In this document: positions 48,062-56,867 of the stretch, in pieces
Position numbering within the stretch: the first letter of the stretch is position 1
How the letters are laid out: every line of letters begins with the position of its first letter
From: Caldilineaceae bacterium
GTDB taxonomy: Bacteria; Chloroflexota; Anaerolineae; Caldilineales; Caldilineaceae
Assembly (NCBI GenBank): GCA_020634815.1
Contig: JACKBA010000028.1
Location: 20,103-84,102 of the forward strand
DNA: 64,000 bases
Reading direction: 5' to 3'
Made by a program: the position numbers and the translations under genes
Notes under the pieces: generated by a model
What the model saw: the letters and a program-made list of their open reading frames with translations, nothing else
What the model was told of the DNA's origin: nothing
Database searches by the model: none

Positions 48062-48172
48062 ATGGGTAATGGTCAATGGTTAACGGTCAATTGTCAACGG
48101 ATGCGTGGATTGCGCTCCTATGCGATTCATTGACAATTAACCATTGACCGTTGACCATTGACAATTCCTCTT
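48062..48172. repeat. GGTCAA-word inverted repeat
   Basis: Words such as AATGGTCAATGG and ACGGTCAATTG are repeated, then mirrored by ACCATTGACCGTTGACCATTGACAATT. The whole forms a long imperfect hairpin just after guaA. Same general design as the CTCCAATCT element at 20867-20942. Confidence 0.6.
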
Positions 48173-48182
48173 CAGTTTCCTC

Positions 48183-49823
48183 ATGCGCCGCCGTCCTTTC
48201 CCTTCCGCCCGCTTCATCACCTACACGCTGCTGGTTATCGCCCTGCTTTCGCTCTTCCCGCTCTATAGCTGGTACAAGCAGGTCGCCGCGCCGATTCCTC
48301 CCGGCGTGCGGCTGGGCGGCGTCGACGTGACGGGCATGAAGACGGTCGACGAAATCCGCGCCCATCTCGACCCCATCTACCACGACCTGCTGGCCGTGCG
48401 CTTTCAGAATCGCCTGCTCCGGCTGGATCCGGACGACTTCGACTTCACCGTTGACTTTGACCAGATGGTGGCCGATGCCGGGCGCTACCTGGGCGGGTGG
48501 GAGTTCGTCGACATTGCCGTGCGCGAGGCCATCGGGCTGCCGCAGCAAGTGCGCAACGTGCCCGTGCGCTACACGTTGGACGAGGCGAAGCTGCGTGCCT
48601 GGCTCGAAGCGGCCGCGCGCGAACTCAACACCGACCCCGTGGCCGCGCGCGTGCTCGATACATCGACGCCCGCCGCGGAGCCTGCCGATGGTGCGCAACC
48701 CACGCCGGCGCCGGATTTCCCGGCCACCGTGCCGCAACCGCGCCGCGGCCTGCAATGGGTGCCCGGCGCGCCCGGCTACGAGATCGACGTCGATGCCAGT
48801 GTGGCGCGCATCATCGACGGGCTGACCAGCCACGACCCGCGCGACGTGGATCTGGCCATCCGCGAGGTGCCGCCGCCCATGCCCACCATGGACGACCTGA
48901 CGCCGCAACTGGTGCGCCTGCTGGACGACTATCCGGCCTTCACCACCCTTCATGTCATCGATCTCCAGCACGACGACGCCGCCGGCGTCGACGGCGATGC
49001 CGCGTTTTCGGCCATGGCGACGCTGCGCATTGCGCTGGCCGCGGCGGTCATGGAGAAGCTGCCGGACGGCATCGCGGCGGACGATCCCGACGCGCAGCAG
49101 GTGGGGCAGTGGCTCGACCTGGCGCTGGGCAAGGATCCCAACGAGCCGGCCAACTCGGCGCTGGCCTGGCTGGGCAATGGTAGCACGGCGGTGGGTGCGC
49201 AGCGGCTGACGAGCTTCGTGCAGCGGCTGGGGCTGGAGAATACCTTTGCCCAGGGCGAGTTTGGCGGTACGGCATCGGCGCCGCTGACGACCCCGTCCAA
49301 CCAGCGCGAGCGGCCCAACACGCGGCCCGACGCCAACATGCAGACCACGCCCGCGGACATGGCGACGCTGCTTGCCGCCATCTACGAGTGCACGCAGGAT
49401 CGCGGCCTTCTGCGCGCGACCTTCCCGGAGACGATCACGCCGGACGAATGCGGCACGATCCTCTTCTACCTGACACACAACGAGCTGCGCGACGCCATCT
49501 GGCGCGGGCTGCCCGACTGGGACGCGCAGTGGACGGTGCATCGCCACGGCCTGCTGCCCGCCCAGCACGGCGACGTCGTGCTGGTCTGGGGACCGACCGG
49601 GCCGTACGCGATCGCAGTCTACGTCTTCAACCCTGGGTTGGTGGGCTGGGAAGTGGCCAACCAGTCGGTGGCCGATCTCAGCCGGATCGTGTGGGAATTC
49701 TTCGACTTCCAGCGTAGTCAGGGCGGGCCGGTCGCGACCGAGGCACCGATTTTTTCGCCCCCGCCCGGTTACGAGGCCGTGGACCAGTACGCTCCGTCGG
49801 CGGCAAATCCCGAGGGGAAGTAA
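48183..49823 (+). CDS. Exported VanW/beta-lactamase-like protein with lost catalytic residues
   Basis: 546 residues. A signal-anchor helix (about 13-30) is followed by a YoaR/VanW-type peptidoglycan-binding domain beginning GVRLGGVDVTGM. The C-terminal half (about 250-525) is a class A beta-lactamase-like serine-hydrolase fold with QTTPADMATLLAAIYEC. The catalytic SxxK is A279-T-L-R282 and the KTG-like motif reads R455-H-G457, so both the Ser nucleophile and the Lys are gone. It is probably a cell-wall-binding pseudoenzyme. It follows guaA and a repeat. Confidence 0.7.
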   Translation: MRRRPFPSARFITYTLLVIALLSLFPLYSWYKQVAAPIPPGVRLGGVDVTGMKTVDEIRAHLDPIYHDLLAVRFQNRLLRLDPDDFDFTVDFDQMVADAGRYLGGWEFVDIAVREAIGLPQQVRNVPVRYTLDEAKLRAWLEAAARELNTDPVAARVLDTSTPAAEPADGAQPTPAPDFPATVPQPRRGLQWVPGAPGYEIDVDASVARIIDGLTSHDPRDVDLAIREVPPPMPTMDDLTPQLVRLLDDYPAFTTLHVIDLQHDDAAGVDGDAAFSAMATLRIALAAAVMEKLPDGIAADDPDAQQVGQWLDLALGKDPNEPANSALAWLGNGSTAVGAQRLTSFVQRLGLENTFAQGEFGGTASAPLTTPSNQRERPNTRPDANMQTTPADMATLLAAIYECTQDRGLLRATFPETITPDECGTILFYLTHNELRDAIWRGLPDWDAQWTVHRHGLLPAQHGDVVLVWGPTGPYAIAVYVFNPGLVGWEVANQSVADLSRIVWEFFDFQRSQGGPVATEAPIFSPPPGYEAVDQYAPSAANPEGK

Positions 49824-49852
49824 CAGGCGCCGATCAGCGACGCGCCGGCAGG

Positions 49853-50854
49853 CTATTGACGGTCAAAGCGGCTCTGGATGTACTGGATTGCCTTGCTGGT
49901 GGTGAGCGCGTTGCTGGAGTTGCCGGTGCGCAGGTAGAAATCTTCCTTGCCCTGGTAGCGCAGATAGGCGGGATGTGTCGAGGGCCGCACCTTGATCGCG
50001 CAGATGGTCTTCTCCTGAACCGTCGGGAAATCGAGTGTGACGAACGGCCGGTACTCCATGCCGACCATGTTGCCAAAGGCCACGTTGAAGACATTCTCGA
50101 AGCCGTCGACGCCCGGTTTGCGCAGCGTCTTCATGTCCGGTTCCAGCCCCAGAATGTCGCCCTCGTCGGCCACACCGATGAGGAGGATGCCGCCCTCGGC
50201 GTTCATAAAGGCCACCAGATTCTTCATGACGGGCTCGTATAGCTCCTTGTTGACCGACTGCTTGCGGTAATCCCACATGAGGCTGGCCTTGAACTCGACG
50301 TGATCGCCCTCGCCCGTGGCAATCAGCGCCGCCGGGGGGGCATCGAACAAGGCCGGCAGGGCCGGCTCGTCCTGCATCAACCCGCGCACCTGGTTGGCCA
50401 CAATCTCGGGATCGTGGACATTCTTGAGCTTTGCCACTTCCTGCCCAGCCCGGTCGAAAAGCGAGACGGACCCGTAGCCAAGTTGCCGCGCCAGCCAGCC
50501 TTCCTTGATGGAGACCTTGCCGATGGTCGACGTCTCGGCCAGCGTGCGCTCCTGGGCAAAGGGGCTGCTCTTGCGCAGAATGGCCGCCGGCGCCAGCCGG
50601 TACGCGGGGAAGTACCAGCTCACAAAGGTAGCGACGATGATCACCACCTGCACCGCCGTGAAAATCAGCGCCAGCAGCAGCGGGAAGGAGATGACGTCGC
50701 CAGCGCCCGAGCTTTCGTAGCTCTCCGTGGCCGTGGAGGCCGTGGTCAGGAGCAGCAGCACGGAGAATAAGAACTCGGCAACGACGATGCGCTGAATAAA
50801 GATGAAGGGGCTCTGGCGGACGACTGTGGTTGGCTGGATCATGCGGCCAATCAT
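49853..50854 (-). CDS. Membrane protein with C-terminal AlbA_2 (Schlafen-like) domain
   Basis: 333 residues from the ATG at 50854. Two membrane helices lie at about 20-40 and 55-85, followed by a small soluble domain with a bPH-like feel (KVSIKEGWLARQLGYGSVSL). The C-terminal 150 residues form an AlbA_2/Schlafen-type domain: EFKASLMWDYRKQ, VKNLVAFMNAEGGILLIGV and FYLRTGNSSNALTTSKA. AlbA_2 domains bind ATP or nucleic acid in stress or defence proteins. An alternative start is ATG 50842. It is convergent with the VanW-like gene. Function unknown. Confidence 0.68.
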   Translation of the reverse strand: MIGRMIQPTTVVRQSPFIFIQRIVVAEFLFSVLLLLTTASTATESYESSGAGDVISFPLLLALIFTAVQVVIIVATFVSWYFPAYRLAPAAILRKSSPFAQERTLAETSTIGKVSIKEGWLARQLGYGSVSLFDRAGQEVAKLKNVHDPEIVANQVRGLMQDEPALPALFDAPPAALIATGEGDHVEFKASLMWDYRKQSVNKELYEPVMKNLVAFMNAEGGILLIGVADEGDILGLEPDMKTLRKPGVDGFENVFNVAFGNMVGMEYRPFVTLDFPTVQEKTICAIKVRPSTHPAYLRYQGKEDFYLRTGNSSNALTTSKAIQYIQSRFDRQ

Positions 50855-51027
50855 ACCCTCGTCCTGTGCGTGACGCCAACTGGCCGGGAGAACTCCGCCT
50901 GAATTTACCGGCGATGTACACTCTCTCCACAATTCCTCCAGACCTGAGCGCTACACTGAGTTGCATGGAACACGGCGGCGCAAGCTGCCGGTAAAACAAC
51001 TGCAAACAGGAATTGAGGAACGCACGT

Positions 51028-51567
51028 ATGACGACGAAATTGAGCAGCCGGCGGCGGCCAGCACGACGGCTCAGTGAAACACTAAAGAACTTCTGGCTAG
51101 ATATCGCCATCTTTGTGGCGTTTGTGATCGATTGGAATCTGCGGCTGATCGGCCTCACGATCCATGAGTGGCTGGGCATTGCGCTGGGCGCGCTGCTGCT
51201 CTACCACCTGCTGATGCATTGGAACTGGATCGTTGCTGTGGGCCGCCGGCTCATCAGCCGCCTCCCTGCCCTGGAGCGTATCAAGGCGCTGGTCGACATC
51301 CTCTTCTTTGTGAATATGGTGCTCCTGATCGCCAGCGGGTTGTGGATCTCTGAGGTCGCCATGCGGCAGATCGGCATCACGGCGGAGCCGGGTGTCCTTT
51401 GGCGCCGCCTGCACACCCTGTCGGCCGACTGGGCGCTCTGGCTGCTGGGGTTGCACTTGGCGCTCAACTGGCGCTGGATCACGAACGCGGCGCGGCGCTA
51501 TCTCTGGCAGCCGCTGACCCGACCCTTTGCCACGCGCACCATCCAGCCCAAGGAGAGCCTCCAGTGA
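51028..51567 (+). CDS. DUF4405-type membrane cytochrome (flavinylation-associated)
   Basis: 179 residues with about four helices. Two His pairs are spaced alike: H46 and H60, and H129 and H143, 14 residues apart each, in LTIHEWLG, LLYHLLMHW, LHTLSADW and LGLHLALNW. This fits a two-heme b-type cytochrome of the DUF4405 group, which often accompanies extracytoplasmic flavin transfer. An ApbE flavin transferase lies 10 kb downstream. The stop overlaps the GTG of the next gene. ATG 51028 is used. Confidence 0.75.
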   Translation: MTTKLSSRRRPARRLSETLKNFWLDIAIFVAFVIDWNLRLIGLTIHEWLGIALGALLLYHLLMHWNWIVAVGRRLISRLPALERIKALVDILFFVNMVLLIASGLWISEVAMRQIGITAEPGVLWRRLHTLSADWALWLLGLHLALNWRWITNAARRYLWQPLTRPFATRTIQPKESLQ

Positions 51568-52067
51568 AAACGCTCATCCGATTGACGATCATTCTATTGG
51601 TGGCGCTCGCCGTGGTGGGGATCACCTATGGCGCGAGCCAGAGCTCGTGGGCAACGCAGCAGTTCGGCGCAACGTCAGGTGCGGGCGAGGCGCGCGGCCG
51701 GCCCGATATGACCGCCAGCCTGGCCGATGCCGCGGCAACGCTGGGCGTTTCGGCCGAAGCGTTGAGCGCGGCGCTTGGCGACATGCCGCCGGACTACGCT
51801 AGCGCCGCAGCAACCTTGGGGCTGGACGAAGCCGAGGTGCAGGCGGCCGTGGATGCCAGCCTGGCGACCAGCTTCGGCGCCCGCCCGGACGGAGGCGGCG
51901 AGGAGCGCGGCGGCCACGAGAGCGGGTTCAACGCCAATACCCTGGCAGCCTTTGTGCGCATCCTACTGCCGGTGGTGCTGATGGTTGCGGGCGTCACCTT
52001 GCTGCGTTCTGTGGCCGGCTGGCTGGGACGCCGCCGAGCGCAGGCTCAGCCAATGCCGGCCCGGTAG
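51564..52067 (+). CDS. Membrane-anchored protein with LGV-type helical repeats
   Basis: 167 residues from GTG 51564, with AAGGAG eight bases upstream and a GTGA overlap with the cytochrome stop. N-terminal and C-terminal hydrophobic helices (about 5-25 and 130-155) bracket an exported middle part with two helical repeats, AAATLGVSAEALSAALG and AAATLGLDEAEVQAAVDAS. A similar repeat occurs in the secreted protein at 63241. It likely works with the DUF4405 cytochrome. Family not recognised. Confidence 0.65.
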   Translation: MKTLIRLTIILLVALAVVGITYGASQSSWATQQFGATSGAGEARGRPDMTASLADAAATLGVSAEALSAALGDMPPDYASAAATLGLDEAEVQAAVDASLATSFGARPDGGGEERGGHESGFNANTLAAFVRILLPVVLMVAGVTLLRSVAGWLGRRRAQAQPMPAR

Positions 52068-52121
52068 GGCAAACCTGGATATCACATCGGTCAGGTAGGA
52101 AGAGAACGAGTGCAGGCAAAA

Positions 52122-52155
52122 GAGGCGGGCGCCGGTGCAAACCAGCGTCCGCCTC
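52122..52155. terminator. Hairpin between convergent genes
   Basis: GAGGCGGGCGC (52122-52132) pairs with GCGTCCGCCTC (52145-52155), with one G-T pair. Followed by ACTTTCT. Lies between the small membrane protein and the convergent Uma2 gene. Confidence 0.6.
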
Positions 52156-52176
52156 ACTTTCTATCAACCAACGTAG

Positions 52177-52755
52177 TCAGTTGCTGAGCAGATCGTCCAC
52201 GACGACCACGACATCGTCGAACGCCTGAGGGGCGATGGATTTGCCGGACAGGATCTTGAGCAGCGTCGTATAGCCGGCTGTGGACGGGCCGCGGTACACC
52301 TCGATCCAGCGGTCGATGAGGTTGACAATCCAGGCTTCGGGAACGCCGGCGCGGGCATAGAGTGGCATCTTGATCGTGCGGTCGTAGGCCAGGCTGCTGT
52401 CGGCCACCTCGATCACCAGCGCAACGTCGGCCGGGCGCGGTAAGGAGTGCTTGTAGAAGTCGTCACGCTGCACAAGAAGCGCCAGATCGGGCTGCGGTTC
52501 CGAAAACTCGTCGAGTGCAATTGGGCCATGAATGCGGAAAAGTGCTCGTTGTTCGATTTGCGGGATGAGGGTCTGGGCAATTTGATTGACAATTCCGGAG
52601 TCTTCGGCGCCAGGCGGTGACAGTGTCACCAGTCCTCCTTCGATCAACTCAAGCCGGATGTCTTCGCTCAGAATCCCCTTATCGACCATCTCGTGAAAGA
52701 TGGCGCTGGTCAGCCGGTAGCGTTCGATGGGTGGCGCGGCAGCGGCAACGCTCAT
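52177..52755 (-). CDS. Uma2-family (DUF820) putative restriction endonuclease-like protein
   Basis: 192 residues. The PD-(D/E)xK-like core is visible: a Glu in LELIEGGLV, D94 region in PQPDLALLV, and VALVIEVADSS with YDRTIKMPLYA. Uma2 proteins are abundant in Cyanobacteria and Chloroflexota and are thought to be nucleases, often from mobile sources; a role is not established. The gene stands alone. The roughly 270-base gap to the ABC transporter shows no gene. Confidence 0.85.
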   Translation of the reverse strand: MSVAAAAPPIERYRLTSAIFHEMVDKGILSEDIRLELIEGGLVTLSPPGAEDSGIVNQIAQTLIPQIEQRALFRIHGPIALDEFSEPQPDLALLVQRDDFYKHSLPRPADVALVIEVADSSLAYDRTIKMPLYARAGVPEAWIVNLIDRWIEVYRGPSTAGYTTLLKILSGKSIAPQAFDDVVVVVDDLLSN

Positions 52756-53027
52756 TGCACTCTCCTTTCGAGCCGGCAGGCCACGTGGTGCGCCTGCGTG
52801 TCATGCGTACCTGGAGTATAGCATAAAGGCCCACCGAAAATCCGTGGTTTGCACCACCTGGCGTCTTGGCCAGGAGGGCGCCACCTTTTTACCGAATTGC
52901 CGCGATCTCTCCACACATTCTCCAGATTTGGCCGCTAGCATGGAAGAGGGAATCGACGCTGGAACGCCGGCGCCCGCTAGTGGCGGTAAGCGACACCAGC
53001 ATACAACGACAGGAGGCAACGGCCAGG

Positions 53028-53837
53028 ATGGGCAAGAATTCAGCAGAACACGCAGAACACGCAGACGATCGCGACCCCGTTATCACGATGCGTGACGTAA
53101 CCAAGACCTACCAGATGGGGGCGATGCAGGTGCATGCGCTGCGCGGCGTTTCGCTGGAAATCGCTGCCGGCGAGTACGTCGCCATCGTCGGCGCCAGCGG
53201 CTCGGGCAAGAGCACGCTCATGAACATTATCGGCCTGCTGGACTGGCCGACGAGCGGCGCCTATGCCATCAACGGCGTTGAGGTGGCACGGCTCAGCAAG
53301 AACCGTCTCGCCGACCTGCGCAACCGTGAGATCGGCTTTGTCTTTCAGCGCTTCCACCTGCTGCCGCGCACGACGGCGCGCCGCCAGGTGGAACTGCCGC
53401 TCTTCTACGCCGGTGTCCCCGATCGCACGGCGCGCCGCCGCGCACTCGATGCTCTGGCGCAGGTCGGCCTGGGCGAACGCGTCGACCACCGCCCCGACGA
53501 GCTGTCGGGCGGCCAGCAGCAGCGCGTCGCGATTGCCCGCGCGCTGGTGACGCAGCCCAGCATCCTGCTGGCCGACGAGCCGACCGGCGCGCTCGACTCG
53601 CAGACGGGCAAGGAGGTGATGGCGCTCTTCCACGAACTCAACGAACAGGGCATCACACTTATTGTCGTGACGCACGACCTCGGCATCGCCAGCCAGGCGC
53701 AGCGCATCATTACCCTGCGCGACGGCGAAATCATCAGCGACGCGCCGGCCGCGCGTCAGACCTCGCCGTTTTTGTCGGCGTCCACCAATGGGCAGGGCGC
53801 GCGGCCCGCCATCCCAGCCCAGGAGGTACTTGCATGA
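53028..53837 (+). CDS. MacB-type ABC transporter ATP-binding protein
   Basis: 269 residues. Walker A GASGSGKST, Q-loop FVFQRFHLLPRT, signature LSGGQQQRVAIARAL and Walker B ILLADEPTGALD place it in the LolD/MacB ATPase group. ATG 53028 is used; AGGAGG lies about 11 bases upstream. Its stop overlaps the permease ATG (ATGA). Together with the permease and the HlyD-type protein it forms a MacAB-like efflux set. Confidence 0.93.
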   Translation: MGKNSAEHAEHADDRDPVITMRDVTKTYQMGAMQVHALRGVSLEIAAGEYVAIVGASGSGKSTLMNIIGLLDWPTSGAYAINGVEVARLSKNRLADLRNREIGFVFQRFHLLPRTTARRQVELPLFYAGVPDRTARRRALDALAQVGLGERVDHRPDELSGGQQQRVAIARALVTQPSILLADEPTGALDSQTGKEVMALFHELNEQGITLIVVTHDLGIASQAQRIITLRDGEIISDAPAARQTSPFLSASTNGQGARPAIPAQEVLA

Positions 53838-55060
53838 AAGTCTTCCGCTATCTGGCCGTCTCCGTGGACAGCATCTTTGCCCACAAGCTGCGCGCCGCGC
53901 TGACCATGCTCGGCATCATCATCGGCATCGCCGCGGTGCTGGTGACCGTGGGCATCGGCAGCGGCGCGGCGGCCAGCATCACCGAACGTATCGAATCGAG
54001 CGGCACCAACCTGCTGACGATCAGCGCCGGCGCCAGCCGCGGCCTCAGCAGCACGAGCAGCCTGACGCTGGCCGACGCTGATCTCCTGGCCGATGCGACG
54101 CTCTTCCCGGACATTGTCGCCGTGGCGCCGCAGTATTCCTCCAGCGCGACCGTGATCTTCGGCAGCAGCGAGGGCAGCTACACCGTCGTCGGGACGACGG
54201 CCAACTACGCAACGGTGCGCAACCTGACGGTCGCCGGCGGCGCGTTTCTAAGCGACGCGCAGGTGGCGGAGAGCGAAAGCGTGGCCGTCATCGGCGACAC
54301 GGTGGCATCCGATCTCTTTGGCGCCGACGACCCGGTGGGCCAGACGGTGCGTGTCGACGACACGCTCTTTACCGTGATCGGCGTGCTGGAAGCATCCGGC
54401 GGGTCGGGCTTTGGCAGCAGCGACTCGCAGATCTACGTCCCGCTCGGCAGCGCACAGGGCCGTCTCTTCAACGCCGGTCGCAGCAATGGATCCTACGCCG
54501 TCTCGTCGATTAGCGTGCAGGGCGCCGGCAGCGCGGTGCTCGACGCGCTGCAAGTGCAGATCGAGCAAATTCTGCGGCTGCGCCATCGCCTGGCTGCCGC
54601 CGACGAGAACGACTTCATGATCCAGAACCAGGCCGACATGCTGCAAATCGCCAGCGATGTCTCGGGCACGCTGACGGCGCTGCTTGGCAGCATCGGCGCG
54701 GTGAGTCTCATCGTCGGCGGCATCGGCATCATGAACATCATGCTGGTGTCGGTGACGGAACGGACGAGCGAGATCGGCCTGCGCCGCGCGCTCGGCGCGC
54801 ACGATGGCGACATCCTGCTGCAATTTCTGGTCGAGGCGCTGGTGCTCTGCGCGCTGGGCGGCGTCGTCGGCATCGGGTTGAGCTTTGCCATTGCCCAGGG
54901 GCTGGCCCTGCTGCCGGCGATGAGCTATCGCATCGTCATCGAGCCGTGGGCTGTCGCGCTGGCGCTGGCCGTCAGCACGGCCAGCGGCTTTATCTTCGGC
55001 CTTTATCCGGCCATGCGTGCGACGAAGCTCGACCCGATCGAGGCGCTGCGCTTTGAGTAG
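53834..55060 (+). CDS. MacB/FtsX-family ABC permease
   Basis: 408 residues. The N-terminal helix (AALTMLGIIIGIAAVLVTVGIG), a large exported periplasmic-type domain (about 45-265) and three C-terminal helices with IGGIGIMNIMLVSVTERTSE are the MacB layout. It overlaps the ATPase gene by four bases. Possible substrates are peptides, macrolides or lipoproteins. Unlike MacB it is separate from the ATPase. Confidence 0.92.
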   Translation: MKVFRYLAVSVDSIFAHKLRAALTMLGIIIGIAAVLVTVGIGSGAAASITERIESSGTNLLTISAGASRGLSSTSSLTLADADLLADATLFPDIVAVAPQYSSSATVIFGSSEGSYTVVGTTANYATVRNLTVAGGAFLSDAQVAESESVAVIGDTVASDLFGADDPVGQTVRVDDTLFTVIGVLEASGGSGFGSSDSQIYVPLGSAQGRLFNAGRSNGSYAVSSISVQGAGSAVLDALQVQIEQILRLRHRLAAADENDFMIQNQADMLQIASDVSGTLTALLGSIGAVSLIVGGIGIMNIMLVSVTERTSEIGLRRALGAHDGDILLQFLVEALVLCALGGVVGIGLSFAIAQGLALLPAMSYRIVIEPWAVALALAVSTASGFIFGLYPAMRATKLDPIEALRFE

Positions 55061-55144
55061 CCGCTGCCGGTGGCCCGGCCATCGCAACAGCATTCCGTCA
55101 CTATTTCGGCACTATTTCGACAGATCGATTGAATCGAGGTTCTT

Positions 55145-56812
55145 ATGCAAGCAACACAACATCACTCCCGCCCGCGCTGGCCTACCTTCTTGCTCGTTGC
55201 CGGCCTGCTCGCCGGCTACTACGTGTGGAACTTTACGGCGCTGCCAACACAGATCTCCTGGCCGCAACTGCCGGTGACGACCACCACGGACACGGCTGCC
55301 GGCGCCGCGTTACAGAGCGACCTGGCGACAGTCACCATCCAGCAGGCGGACCTGGTCGTCAGCCAGGTCAGCGCATCGGGCAACCTCGCGCTGATGGCCG
55401 AGCGCCCGGTTGTGCTGGCGGCGGGCGGCACGGTGGCCGGCGTGGCCGTCGAGGTGGGCGACGCGGTGCGCGCCGGCGATCGCCTGCTGACGCTCGACAC
55501 CACGGCGCTGGAACGTTCGGCAAGACTCGCCGAACTCGACGTCGAATCGGCGCAGAACCAACTGGCCGCGGTGACGGAGGCCGCCACCGCCAGCGAGCTG
55601 GCCGTCGCCGAGGCCGATCTCCTCGAAGCGCAGGAGAATCTGGCCGACGTGCAGGCCGGTCCCAGCACCGCCGAGCTCGCCGCGGCGCGCAGCGCACTGG
55701 CCGCTGCCCAGGCGTCCCACAACGAACTGCTGGCCGGCCCGTCGCAGGACGAACTGACACAACTGGCCGCCGACATGAAGACAGCGCAGGTCGCCGTGGC
55801 GGAAGCACAGAGCGCCTACGACCAGGTTGCCTGGCAGACCAGCGCCGGCACCAGCAGCGAAGCCGCCGACCTGCAATCCGCTACGATTACGTTCGAGGCC
55901 GCCCGCGCCGCCTACGCCGAATCGACCGCCGCCGCCGCGACCTCAGATGTGCAGTCGGCGCTGAGCACGATCCAGGATGCGCAGGTTGCGCTGGACGATC
56001 TCCTCAACTCGCCAACCGCGGCCGAGGTCGCCACCGCGCAGGCCCAGCTTGCCGACGCCCAGGCCTCTCTCGACGACCTCAAAGCCGGCGCAAGCGAGAC
56101 GGACCTGACCGACGCCCGCATTACACTGGAGCAGGCGCTGGTGGCGCTGGAGGAAGCGTACACCACGCTGGATGCCGCCACGGTCGTCGCGCCGATGGAC
56201 GGCGTTGTGATGGCGCTGGATGCCAGCGTGGGCGAGCAACTCAACGAGGGCGCCGAGGTCGCCACGCTGGCCGATCTGAGCCAGGTGGAACTGACGATCA
56301 ATGTCTCCGAACTGGACATCCCGCGCGTGAGCGAGGGGCAGGCCGCACAGGTGCAGATCGATGCCCTGGCGGGCCAGACCTTTGACGGCACAGTGGCGCG
56401 TATCTCGCCGGCCAGCGATGCTGACTCCAGCGCCGTTACCTATCCCGTCACCATCCGCCTGACCGGTGTGGCGGCGGCCGGCGTCCTGCCGGGCATGAGC
56501 GCCATCGGCACGCTCGTCGATGACAGCCTCGACGCGACGTCGAGCTGGCTGGTGCCGACGAACAGCATCCGCACGCAGGATGGCGCCAGTGTGGTGCGCA
56601 TTGTGCGCGACGGCCAGCCGGTTGCCGTCACCGTGACGACCGGCTCCGTCCAGGGCGAGTGGACGGTGGTCCAGTCGCCCGAGTTGCAGAGCGGCGACCA
56701 GGTGCTGGGCAGCGTTGCGACGTATGTGGGTGAAACCGAGAGTCGCTTCCCCATGGGGCCGATGGGCGATATGGGCGCACCGCCGGCGGGCGGGCCGCCT
56801 CCGGGCGGCTGA
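55145..56812 (+). CDS. HlyD/MacA-type membrane fusion protein
   Basis: 555 residues, longer than MacA. An N-terminal helix (about 15-35) anchors it. The biotinyl-lipoyl half-motifs flank a long helical hairpin of about 200 residues rich in Ala/Glu/Gln. VVAPMDGVVMALDASVGEQ and the beta-barrel domain (INVSELDIPRVSEGQ) follow. The end is Met/Gly/Pro-rich. It links the ABC permease to an outer partner or extracellular space. Follows the permease by 84 bases. Confidence 0.9.
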   Translation: MQATQHHSRPRWPTFLLVAGLLAGYYVWNFTALPTQISWPQLPVTTTTDTAAGAALQSDLATVTIQQADLVVSQVSASGNLALMAERPVVLAAGGTVAGVAVEVGDAVRAGDRLLTLDTTALERSARLAELDVESAQNQLAAVTEAATASELAVAEADLLEAQENLADVQAGPSTAELAAARSALAAAQASHNELLAGPSQDELTQLAADMKTAQVAVAEAQSAYDQVAWQTSAGTSSEAADLQSATITFEAARAAYAESTAAAATSDVQSALSTIQDAQVALDDLLNSPTAAEVATAQAQLADAQASLDDLKAGASETDLTDARITLEQALVALEEAYTTLDAATVVAPMDGVVMALDASVGEQLNEGAEVATLADLSQVELTINVSELDIPRVSEGQAAQVQIDALAGQTFDGTVARISPASDADSSAVTYPVTIRLTGVAAAGVLPGMSAIGTLVDDSLDATSSWLVPTNSIRTQDGASVVRIVRDGQPVAVTVTTGSVQGEWTVVQSPELQSGDQVLGSVATYVGETESRFPMGPMGDMGAPPAGGPPPGG

Positions 56813-56867
56813 GCCGGCTCGGCGACGACTGATAAAGACAGAGTGAGTCAAACCAGAGATTCAGGAC

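Noticed and set aside
48087..49568. Minus-strand frame over the VanW/beta-lactamase-like gene
   Set aside because: No motifs; plus-strand gene has signal anchor and family motifs.
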